A stretch of DNA of 64,000 nucleotides from Stutzerimonas stutzeri (GTDB lineage: Bacteria > Pseudomonadota > Gammaproteobacteria > Pseudomonadales > Pseudomonadaceae): the NCBI RefSeq assembly GCF_002890915.1, contig NZ_POUT01000006.1, forward strand, positions 1 through 64,000, written 5' to 3'. Below are positions 40,200 to 47,400 of this stretch, piece after piece. Position numbers and translations under genes: made by a program. Below the pieces are notes generated by a model that saw nothing but the letters and a program-made list of their open reading frames with translations, was not told the DNA's origin and did not search any database. How positions within the stretch are numbered: the stretch's first letter is position 1; every line of letters begins with the position of its first letter.

Positions 40200-40595
40200 A
40201 TGTCCTCGCGCCTTTCGTATCCCCAACGCGCCGCCAAGCGGCGGCGCCAGTCACCGCGCAACCGCCGGGCATTGCTGGCGGCGATGCTTGCCGGGCTCTC
40301 GCTGGCCGGTTGCCAGGGTGTTCCCGGGCAATTGGCCGGTGACGACTATCCGCCGGAATATGCCGAGGGGTTCCGCGCCGCCGGCGCACTGGCGCAGTTT
40401 CGCAAGGATGTACCGCACTACATGAGCCAGCCGCTGTATGCCGAGGGCTGGGACGATGGCTTCCGGCAATGCCAGGCCCTGCAGGCGAGCAGCGGCGGGC
40501 TGGCCGCCTGGCGGAGCAATGCCCTGGAGCGCGAGCGCGACCGCGACTGGCGCCACCATGTGGACCAGGCCAAGGCCCAGGCCTTGCGCCGCTGA
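40200..40595 (+). CDS. Small lipoprotein of unknown function
   Basis: This 131-residue protein has an N-terminal basic leader and a lipobox (LLAAMLAGLSLAGC), so the mature form begins at Cys38 and is membrane-anchored. The rest is hydrophilic, with a YPPEYAEGFRAAGALAQF segment and the repeated Tyr-Ala-Glu-Gly motif (YAEGF, YAEGWDDGFRQC). I do not recognise a named family. The ATG at 40200 is preceded by GGGGTGAA. The upstream element resembles the ColR-type promoters of the neighbourhood. Confidence 0.7.
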   Translation: MSSRLSYPQRAAKRRRQSPRNRRALLAAMLAGLSLAGCQGVPGQLAGDDYPPEYAEGFRAAGALAQFRKDVPHYMSQPLYAEGWDDGFRQCQALQASSGGLAAWRSNALERERDRDWRHHVDQAKAQALRR

Positions 40596-40673
40596 GCACG
40601 AGGGCCGCGCCAGGGCCGGCCGGCACCCATGCATGAAGGCTCTGTCCCGATTGCGTATTGCCTGAAGTGCCCT

Positions 40674-40702
40674 TGTAGGCGCGGGTATGGCCCGCTCCTA
40701 CA
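40674..40702. repeat. REP-type hairpin (TGTAGG...CCTACA)
   Basis: TGTAGGCGCGGG and CCCGCTCCTACA pair with one mismatch around a short TATGG loop. This is the classical Pseudomonas REP form. It lies in the gap between the lipoprotein gene and the convergent PAP2 gene and may help to end transcription from both. Confidence 0.75.
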
Positions 40703-40711
40703 GGGGCACGT

Positions 40712-41452
40712 CTAGATCGCCGGCTCGACCGCCGCGGCCGGCTGCATGGCGGGCGCCGGCCGATAGAGCACCAGCCGGTAGCAGGCCAGGCAGATGGTCC
40801 AGTCGAACAGCAGCGTCCAGAGGTTGTGCGAGAGGAAATGCGCGCCCTGCATGATGCGCCCGAGCGACAGCACCAGGCCCAGGCCCAGCGCCAACCCCAG
40901 GGCAGAGCGCGCCAGCCGCGGATGCCTGTCGCGCAGCACGAAGAACAGCGCCAGCAGCGAAAAGCCCGCCGAGGCGTGGCCGCCGGGCCAGCAGCGCCCC
41001 GGCTTGAGGGTCGGCGCACGCGCGGACAGTAGCGGGGTGAAGGTCTCGCTGCCGCCGAATTCACTGAGGCTCCAGGGGCAATGCACGCCGGTGAGGGTCT
41101 TGAGCGGGGTGACGATGCTGGTCGACAGCCCGAGCGCCAGCACCAGGTAACCCAGCGGGCGGCGCCAGCGGGCCAGGCGGGTCGGCAACAGGCTGAGCAG
41201 GAAACCGGCGATGGCCAGCACGCCGATGACGATCACCAGCTGCTTGACCCGATCATGCAGGAAGTCCTCGAGCAGCCAGCTGTGCCGGCCGACGAAGCCC
41301 ACGCCCGGCTCGTAGAACAGTCGCGACAGGGCGAAATCCAGTCGTGTCGGGTCGCCGAACAACAGCGCTGCCATCGCCGCGGCAGACACGCCGAAGCCCA
41401 GCGCGAAGTTGAATGGCCGGCTCGTGTTGCCGGCATTGGAATGGGGGGGCAT
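40712..41452 (-). CDS. PAP2-family membrane phosphatase
   Basis: This 246-residue protein has about six membrane helices and the three PAP2 motifs: K-TLTGVHCPW (motif 1 region), PGGHASAGF with the catalytic His (about 160-168) and SLGRIMQGAHFLSHNLWTLLFDW (motif 3). These enzymes remove phosphate from lipid phosphates at the periplasmic face. The ATG at 41452 is preceded by GGAG. The gene follows the sulfatase-type gene in the same direction, 37 bp apart, in a ColR-linked envelope locus. Confidence 0.88.
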   Translation of the reverse strand: MPPHSNAGNTSRPFNFALGFGVSAAAMAALLFGDPTRLDFALSRLFYEPGVGFVGRHSWLLEDFLHDRVKQLVIVIGVLAIAGFLLSLLPTRLARWRRPLGYLVLALGLSTSIVTPLKTLTGVHCPWSLSEFGGSETFTPLLSARAPTLKPGRCWPGGHASAGFSLLALFFVLRDRHPRLARSALGLALGLGLVLSLGRIMQGAHFLSHNLWTLLFDWTICLACYRLVLYRPAPAMQPAAAVEPAI

Positions 41453-41489
41453 CGATGCTCCAGAGGCGCCGCAGGCGGCGCCGGCAGGT

Positions 41490-43448
41490 TCAGCGCTGGC
41501 TGAGTTGGTTGGCGTTGGCCGGTACGTTCTGCCAGCCCAGCAGGGCATGCCGGTAGTCGTAGCTGGCGCCCTGGTAGTAGGCGACGTCGCGCTGCACCAG
41601 CGGGTCCTCCAGCGGCGCCTGGGACTCGCGGCTCGAGTGCAGCGCATCGTCGTGCCGGCGTATGCCGCGCCGTGGGCTGAGAATCGCCAGGTCCTTGCCG
41701 TCGAACAGGCCCAGGTGCTGGTAGTTGCCGATCAGTGCCCGGCCCGGCCGGGTCGCGTCGTGCAGCAGGTCGCGGCCGAAGAAGGTCGAGACGTAATCCA
41801 TGTTCAGCAGGCCGAGCAGGGTGGGGGCGAGGTCGATCTGGCTGGCGACGCCGTCCACCTCGCGCGGTTCGACCAGCCCGGGTGCGTAGACGAACAGCGG
41901 GATGTGGTAGCTGGCTACCGGCAGGTCCTGGGAGCCGGCGCTGCCTGCGGTATGGTCGGCGACGAAGACGAACAGCGTGTTGGCGAACCAGGGCCTGCCG
42001 CGTGCCTGCTCGAGGAACTTGCCGATGGCGTAGTCGGTGTATTTCACCGCGCCTTCGCGGCCGGCACCGGACGCAATATCGATGCGCCCGTCGGGATAGG
42101 TGTAGGGGCGGTGATTGGAGGTGGTCATCAGTTGCAGCAGGAAGGGCTTGCCGACGGCATGGTCGGCGTCCGCTTCGCGCAGCGCCAGCGTGTAGAGGTC
42201 CTCGTCGGCCATGCCCCAGGCGTTCTTGAAATGGATGTCCGCCTCGTTCGCGCTGCTCTGGTCGACCACGCGGTAGCCGTTGCCGCCGAAGAAGGCGCTC
42301 ATGTTGTCGAAGTAGCCACGCCCGCCATAGAGGAACACGCTGTCGTAGCCCTGGGCGCGCAGCTGTTGGCCGAGGCTGGCGAAACCGCTCTCGCGGCCGA
42401 TGCGCTTGACGATCGAGCGGCCCGGGGTCGGCGGCACCGACAGGGTGATCGCCTCCAGGCCGCGGTCGGTGCGGGTGCCGGTGGCGTAGAAGTGATTGAA
42501 GAACAGGCTCTGCTGGCGCAGGGCGTCGAGGTTGGGCGTCAGCCCGCGCGGGTCACCGAAGCTGCCCAGGTACTTGGCGCTGAGGCTCTCGATGGTGACC
42601 AGTACGATGTTCAGCTGGCGTGGGCTGCCCGGGTTGTCGATCATCCGGCGGATGTCCAGCGGGTCGCTGCCGATGAAGCGCGCGTTCGGCGCGCTGACCT
42701 CGGCGCGCAGCTGGCTGGCGACATTCTGTTCGGGCAGGGTGGCGTAGAACTGCGGGTAGTCCAGCTCGTTGTTGCGGAAGGCGGCGAAGAACTGGTACGG
42801 GCCGTTGCTCGCCAGTTCGCGCTGGTAGGGGTTGCCGGCCGCACTGCGCGGGAAGTCCTGGCCGATGACCGCGGCGCCGGCCAGCGCCATGCCGGCCACG
42901 CCTGCCAGCATGCCGACGCCACCGCGCCAGGTCAGGCCCGGTGCGTCCAGCGCGCGGCCGACCAGCCGCTGCAGGGCCAGGCCCAGCACCAGCGACAGCC
43001 CGGCCAGCAGGCTCAGCAGCGTATGGATCGGGTAGGACTCCATGATGTTGCGGATCACCTCGTCGGAATACACCAGGTAATCCACGGCGATGAAGTTGAA
43101 GCGCACGCCGAACTCGTCCCAGAACAGCCATTCGGCCACCGCGGTGAACAGCATTGCGAAGAGACTCGGCACCACCAGCATGCGCAGGCCGAGGCGATGC
43201 CAGCGGCTGGCCCAGATCCGCGGCGGGCAGAGCGCGAGGTACAGCGCCAGCGGCACGGCGGCGAAGGCCAGGTAGGCCAGGTCGTAGAGCGTGCCTTCGG
43301 CATAGATCCGCAGCAGGTCGAGCGGCGCGGCGGCCGCCTCCTGCCAGTGCGCGGCCAGCAGCGCCGAGCGGGTGAGCAGGAACACCCCGAGCCAGAGACC
43401 GAGGAGCAGGCAGAGGTAACGAAGCTGAGCATGACGGAGGAGAGGCAT
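41490..43448 (-). CDS. LTA-synthase-family phosphoglycerol/phosphoethanolamine transferase
   Basis: This 652-residue protein has five N-terminal membrane helices (to about residue 200) and a periplasmic sulfatase-fold domain. ILVTIESLSAKYLGSFG provides the metal-binding Glu, NHFYATGTRTDRGLEAI holds the catalytic Thr nucleophile, and VFVADHTAGS is the second metal site. It probably transfers a head group from a phospholipid to an envelope glycan or lipid. A TTTTCAC-type element lies 61-79 bp upstream on the minus strand. The start is uncertain between GTG 43460 and ATG 43448. I use the ATG because of the weak GTGGA before it. Confidence 0.85.
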   Translation of the reverse strand: MPLLRHAQLRYLCLLLGLWLGVFLLTRSALLAAHWQEAAAAPLDLLRIYAEGTLYDLAYLAFAAVPLALYLALCPPRIWASRWHRLGLRMLVVPSLFAMLFTAVAEWLFWDEFGVRFNFIAVDYLVYSDEVIRNIMESYPIHTLLSLLAGLSLVLGLALQRLVGRALDAPGLTWRGGVGMLAGVAGMALAGAAVIGQDFPRSAAGNPYQRELASNGPYQFFAAFRNNELDYPQFYATLPEQNVASQLRAEVSAPNARFIGSDPLDIRRMIDNPGSPRQLNIVLVTIESLSAKYLGSFGDPRGLTPNLDALRQQSLFFNHFYATGTRTDRGLEAITLSVPPTPGRSIVKRIGRESGFASLGQQLRAQGYDSVFLYGGRGYFDNMSAFFGGNGYRVVDQSSANEADIHFKNAWGMADEDLYTLALREADADHAVGKPFLLQLMTTSNHRPYTYPDGRIDIASGAGREGAVKYTDYAIGKFLEQARGRPWFANTLFVFVADHTAGSAGSQDLPVASYHIPLFVYAPGLVEPREVDGVASQIDLAPTLLGLLNMDYVSTFFGRDLLHDATRPGRALIGNYQHLGLFDGKDLAILSPRRGIRRHDDALHSSRESQAPLEDPLVQRDVAYYQGASYDYRHALLGWQNVPANANQLSQR

Positions 43449-43508
43449 CGTATGATCCACGGAGCGGGTTGAATGCGCCGCAGTCTGCGTTCGTGCCCGT
43501 GAGCCCTT

Positions 43509-43527
43509 CGTAAAGAAGGCGTGAAAA
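43509..43527 (-). promoter_or_regulatory. ColR-like site upstream of the leftward sulfatase gene
   Basis: On the minus strand: TTTTCAC (43527-43521), 6 bp (GCCTTC), TTTACG (43514-43509). Both the core and the spacing to the -35-like hexamer equal those in front of warA. It is in the 97-bp gap between this gene and colR. Confidence 0.5.
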
Positions 43528-43557
43528 TTTCATCATCGACCCCACCCGCGAGGCGAT

Positions 43558-44241
43558 ATGCGCATCCTCGTCATAGAAGACAACCGGGACATCCTGGCCA
43601 ACGTGCTGGACTATCTGGAGCTCAAGGGCTACGTGGTCGACTGCGCCCAGGACGGGCTCAGCGGCCTGCACCTGGCGGCCACCCAGGACTACGACCTCAT
43701 CGTGCTGGACATCATGCTGCCGGGCATCGACGGCTATCAGGTCTGCAAGCGCCTGCGCGAGGACGCCGGGCGCGACACGCCGATCATCATGCTCACCGCC
43801 CGCGACGCGCTGCCCGACCGGCTGCAGGGGCTCGGCGCCGGGGCCGACGACTACCTGATCAAGCCCTTCGCCCTGTCGGAACTGGTGGCGCGCATCGAGG
43901 CGATCCTCAGGCGCAGCCAGGGCTCGCGCAAGCGCCAGCTGCAGGTCGGCGACCTGTGCTACGACCTCGATACCCTGCAGGCGGTGCGCGCCGGCCAGCC
44001 GCTGCGGCTCAATCCCATCGGCCACAAGCTGCTGGCGATCCTGATGCAGAAGAGCCCGGCGGTGGTGCGCCGCGAGCAGCTCGAAGAAGCGCTCTGGGGC
44101 GAGGACGTTCCCGACAGCGACAGCCTGCGCAGCCATATCCATCAGCTGCGCCAGGTGCTGGACAAGCCTTTCGGCAGGCCGCTGCTGCATACCGTGCATG
44201 GAGTGGGCTTCCGCCTGGCGGAGGACGCCGATGCTCGCTAA
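43558..44241 (+). CDS. colR: Response regulator ColR
   Basis: This 227-residue OmpR-type regulator starts MRILVIEDNRDILANVLDYLELKGYVVDCAQDG..., very close to P. putida ColR as I recall it. Phospho-Asp lies in LIVLDIMLPGIDGY and Lys in DDYLIKPFA. The output domain has LNPIGHKLLAILMQKSPAVVRREQLEEALWG and SHIHQLRQVLDKPF. ColR controls envelope genes and binds sites containing TTTTCAC. It overlaps colS by 11 bp. Confidence 0.9.
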   Translation: MRILVIEDNRDILANVLDYLELKGYVVDCAQDGLSGLHLAATQDYDLIVLDIMLPGIDGYQVCKRLREDAGRDTPIIMLTARDALPDRLQGLGAGADDYLIKPFALSELVARIEAILRRSQGSRKRQLQVGDLCYDLDTLQAVRAGQPLRLNPIGHKLLAILMQKSPAVVRREQLEEALWGEDVPDSDSLRSHIHQLRQVLDKPFGRPLLHTVHGVGFRLAEDADAR

Positions 44242-45505
44242 GCAGCCGCTCGCGCGACGAATCGTCATCGCCTTCACCCTGATGACACTGGTGGTCAGCG
44301 GCACCTTCGCCCTCGGTATCGTCGGCGTGGTGCATTTCATCGAGGAGCATCTGGTCACCGAGGAACTGGGGCGCGAACTGGACACCGTGTTGAACGACGT
44401 GCTGGTCCAGCGCGCCGCGCCGCGCCTCGACTCGGCGACCCGCTTCTTCGCCTCGAACCTGCCGGAGCGCGCCATTCCGAGGGCATTCCAGGGGCTTGCC
44501 GACGGCTTCACCGAGGTCGTGCGCGACGAGGATGCGTTTTACGTCTACCAGCGCGGGATCGGGGGCGAGAAGTATCTGCTGGTGCAGGAGCAGCACGAAT
44601 TCGAGGCCCGCGAGAATGCGCTGTTCAACGTGGTGCTGGCCGGCTTCCTGCTCAGCGTGCTGGGCGCCTGGGGGCTGGGCCGGTTGATGGCGAACCGGGT
44701 GATGGCGCCGGTGAGCCGGCTGGCCAACCAGGTGCGCCACCGCGACCAGCTGCATCCGCTGGCACCGCCCCTGGCCTTGCAGTACCCGGACGACGAGGTG
44801 GGGCACCTGGCGGCCGCCTTCGACAGTACCCTCAGCCAGCTGCGCCAGACCCTGGAGCGCGAGCGGCTGTTCACCGCCGACGTCAGCCACGAGCTGCGTA
44901 CGCCGCTGATGGTGGTGCTCGGTGCCTGCGAACTGCTCGAGCAGGCCGAGCTGCCGGATCGCGCGCAACGGCCGGTGGCCCGCATCCGCCGCGCCGCGCA
45001 GGAGATGCACGCGCTGGTGGACACCTTCCTGCTGCTGGCCCGGGCGCGGCCGGAGCAGGCCTCCTTCGGCGGTGCCGCCAGCCTGCAGAGCGTGGCGGCC
45101 GAGCAGAGCGAGCGCTGGGGGCCGTTGCTGGCGGAAAAAGGCCTGGCCTTCGAGCTGGTCGAGGAGGAACGGGACGACGGTGCCTACAACCACACGCTGC
45201 TCAGCACGGTGATGTCCAATCTGCTGCGCAATGCGCTGCACTATACCGAGCGCGGCGCGGTGCGGCTGGTTCTCGCCAGCGGCGGCTTTCGCGTCGAGGA
45301 CAGCGGCGTGGGCATCCCGCTGGAGCAGCAGGAGCGCATGTTCCAGCCGTTCGTGCGGGGCGCCGAGGCGCGCGGCGAAGGGCTCGGGCTGGGGCTGTCG
45401 CTGGTCAAGCGGATCTGCGCGCACCAGGGCTGGGAAGTCGGCGTGCAGCCGTGCGAACCGCAGGGCAGCTGCTTTCGGGTGCGGTTGAACGCGGGCGACG
45501 CTTGA
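44231..45505 (+). CDS. colS: Sensor histidine kinase ColS
   Basis: This 424-residue kinase has a short periplasmic loop of about 100 residues between two helices (residues 10-32 and 135-155), rich in Glu (VHFIEEHLVTEELGREL, FTEVVRDEDAFY). ColS uses such residues to sense excess Zn(II) or Fe(III) (known for the family). The transmitter has DVSHELRTPLMVVLGACELL with the phosphorylated His, SNLLRNALHYTERG, DSGVGIP and GLGLGLSLVKRICAHQG. Its ATG lies inside the end of colR. It is followed by the warA-like gene and its ColR-type promoter. Confidence 0.88.
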   Translation: MLAKQPLARRIVIAFTLMTLVVSGTFALGIVGVVHFIEEHLVTEELGRELDTVLNDVLVQRAAPRLDSATRFFASNLPERAIPRAFQGLADGFTEVVRDEDAFYVYQRGIGGEKYLLVQEQHEFEARENALFNVVLAGFLLSVLGAWGLGRLMANRVMAPVSRLANQVRHRDQLHPLAPPLALQYPDDEVGHLAAAFDSTLSQLRQTLERERLFTADVSHELRTPLMVVLGACELLEQAELPDRAQRPVARIRRAAQEMHALVDTFLLLARARPEQASFGGAASLQSVAAEQSERWGPLLAEKGLAFELVEEERDDGAYNHTLLSTVMSNLLRNALHYTERGAVRLVLASGGFRVEDSGVGIPLEQQERMFQPFVRGAEARGEGLGLGLSLVKRICAHQGWEVGVQPCEPQGSCFRVRLNAGDA

Positions 45506-45510
45506 CGTTT

Positions 45511-45529
45511 TTTTCACATCCTTTTGACA
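45511..45529 (+). promoter_or_regulatory. ColR-type promoter of warA-warB-dgkA
   Basis: TTTTCAC (45511-45517), 6 bp, then TTGACA (45524-45529), a perfect -35 hexamer, 58 bp before the warA start. TTTTCAC is the core of the ColR binding site known in P. putida and P. aeruginosa, and warA is a known ColR target there. A weak -10 (about 17 bp further) follows. Confidence 0.65.
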
Positions 45530-45586
45530 GGGCCTTGATGCCGGCCTCGTTAGTTTGGCGTTCTGCTCATTACCGGAACGCCCGCC

Positions 45587-46264
45587 ATGACGAGATCGAG
45601 CCCCATCGAACTGGAGTTCTCGCGCAAGTACGATCGCGAGCACGCCCACGAATACCTGCTCAAGCACCAGGACGGCCTGGCCCGGCGCCTGTCGCACTGG
45701 CGTGACGAGCAACTGGCCCGCCGCGCGCTGAAAGTCGCCGGCGACCCCGACCTGGTCCTCGACCTGCCCTGCGGCGCCGGGCGCTTCTGGCCCCTGCTGG
45801 CCGAACACCCGACGCGCATGATCTTCGCCGCGGACAATTCGCCCGACATGCTGGCCATCGCCGAGGCCGCGCAGCCGCTGGAGGTGCTCAAGCGGGTGGA
45901 GACGTTCCAGACCTCGGCGTTCGCCATCGACATGGGCGACAACGCGGTGGACAGCATCTTCTGCATGCGCCTGCTGCACCACATCGCCGATCCGGCGCAC
46001 CGCCTGGCGATGCTGCGCGAATTCCACCGCGTCACCCGCGACACGCTGGTCGTCTCGCTGTGGGTGGATGGCAACTACAAGGCCTGGAAGCGCAAGCGCC
46101 TGGAGCGCCGCCGCCCGGCCAAGGACAACCAGAACCGCTTCGTCGTCGCCCGTTCGCTGATCGAGGCGGAGTTCGATCAGGCCGGCTTCGACATCCTGGA
46201 TCGCAGCGACTTCCTTCCCGGCTACGCCATGTGGCGCGTCTACGTGCTGCGCAAGAGGGGTTGA
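45587..46264 (+). CDS. warA: WarA-like SAM-dependent methyltransferase
   Basis: This 225-residue class I methyltransferase has the SAM-binding motif LVLDLPCGAGRFWPLL (about residues 56-71), the acidic motif II FAADNSPDML and CMRLLHHIADPAHRLAML. The position between colRS and a WarB-like kinase gene matches the ColR regulon of pseudomonads, where WarA modifies lipopolysaccharide. The substrate is not proven from the sequence. A ColR-type site and -35 hexamer precede it. Confidence 0.82.
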   Translation: MTRSSPIELEFSRKYDREHAHEYLLKHQDGLARRLSHWRDEQLARRALKVAGDPDLVLDLPCGAGRFWPLLAEHPTRMIFAADNSPDMLAIAEAAQPLEVLKRVETFQTSAFAIDMGDNAVDSIFCMRLLHHIADPAHRLAMLREFHRVTRDTLVVSLWVDGNYKAWKRKRLERRRPAKDNQNRFVVARSLIEAEFDQAGFDILDRSDFLPGYAMWRVYVLRKRG

Positions 46265-46266
46265 GC

Positions 46267-46992
46267 ATGGGCCTGCAACTCGTATTACCCGGCCCGCAGG
46301 CACGGGCCAGCACCTTCGAGCGCTGGTGGAACGCACAGGGCGAGTGGGTCGAGGAGCCCAACCTGCGGCGCGCCGGCGAAAGCGGCGTCAAGCGCCTGCG
46401 CCTGGGTGATTCGCGCCTGCCGCTGCTGTATTGCAAGCGCCAGACCGGGCACCTGTATCGCTCGCTGGGCCACCCGTTCGGCCGCCCCACCGCACTGCGC
46501 GAATACCATGCGCTGCGGGCGCTGGAGCGGCTCGGCATCCGCGTGCCGCGGGTGGTCTATTGCGCCGCGCAGCGCCCACAAGGGCAATGGCGGGCGCTGC
46601 TGGTCACCGAGGAACTCAGCGGCTTCGTCAGCCTCGCGCAGTGGTACCACGGCGCGGCCCGAAGCGTCGGCGAGGAGGTTCGGCGTCAGGTGCTCCGGCG
46701 CCTGGCCGAGATGCTGGCACGCCTGCACCGCGCCGGCTGGCAGCATGGCTGCCTGTACCCCAAGCACATCTTCGTGCGGGTCGAAGGCGAGGGTGACCGC
46801 GCCCAGGTCGAGGTCGCCCTGCTCGATCTGGAGAAGTGCCGCCGCCGGCTGTCTTGCCGTCGCGCTTCGCGGCGGGACATGGCGCAGTTGCGCCGCCACG
46901 CCGAGCCCATGCCGGACGCCGACTGGTTCCGGCTCGAGGCCGAATATCGCCAGGCGCTGGCCGCCGTGCGGGAGAGCGCCGATGGATTCTGA
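46267..46992 (+). CDS. warB: WarB-like InaA/Kdo-kinase family LPS kinase
   Basis: This 241-residue protein is related to InaA/RfaP kinases that phosphorylate LPS core sugars. Signature parts are YHALRALERLGIRVPRVVYCA, LLVTEELSGFVSLAQWYHG, LARLHRAGWQHGCLYPKHIFV (catalytic loop with His, about residues 153-172) and ALLDLEKCRRRL (metal-binding Asp). It starts 2 bp after warA and overlaps dgkA by 11 bp, so the three genes are translated together. Confidence 0.84.
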   Translation: MGLQLVLPGPQARASTFERWWNAQGEWVEEPNLRRAGESGVKRLRLGDSRLPLLYCKRQTGHLYRSLGHPFGRPTALREYHALRALERLGIRVPRVVYCAAQRPQGQWRALLVTEELSGFVSLAQWYHGAARSVGEEVRRQVLRRLAEMLARLHRAGWQHGCLYPKHIFVRVEGEGDRAQVEVALLDLEKCRRRLSCRRASRRDMAQLRRHAEPMPDADWFRLEAEYRQALAAVRESADGF

Positions 46993-47377
46993 ACCGCTGG
47001 CCGCCGCCCTCGACGCGCAGAGCCTCAAGGGCCGCCAGGGGCTGCGGCGCATCCTGCAGGCCGGCGGCTATTCGCTGGCCGGGCTGCGCGCGGCGTTTCA
47101 GGGCGAGGCGGCCTTCCGCCAGGTGCTGCTGCTCAACCTGCTGCTGATCCCGCTGGCGTTGCTGCTCGATGTCAGTCGCGTCGAACGCGCCGTGCTGATC
47201 GCCGTGGTGCTGCTGGCGCCGATCGTCGAGCTGCTCAATTCGGCCATCGAGGCCACCGTCGACCGCATCTCCCTGGAGCTGCACCCGCTGTCCAAGCGCG
47301 CCAAGGACATGGGCAGTGCCGCGCAGCTGCTGACCATGACGCTGATCGCCCTGGTCTGGGCGGTGATCCTGCTCTGA
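46982..47377 (+). CDS. dgkA: Diacylglycerol kinase DgkA
   Basis: This 131-residue membrane protein phosphorylates diacylglycerol released during envelope glycan modification. It has an amphipathic N-terminal region, GLRAAFQGEAAFRQVLLLNLLLIPLALLL and the conserved IVELLNSAIEATVDRISLELHPLSKRAKDMGSAAQ (split here as IVELLNSAIEATVDR and LHPLSKRAKDMGSAAQ), then a last helix. The position next to the LTA-synthase-type genes makes sense because these release diacylglycerol when they use phosphatidylglycerol. Confidence 0.93.
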   Translation: MDSEPLAAALDAQSLKGRQGLRRILQAGGYSLAGLRAAFQGEAAFRQVLLLNLLLIPLALLLDVSRVERAVLIAVVLLAPIVELLNSAIEATVDRISLELHPLSKRAKDMGSAAQLLTMTLIALVWAVILL

Positions 47378-47400
47378 GCACCTCTTCCAAGGAACCTGTC

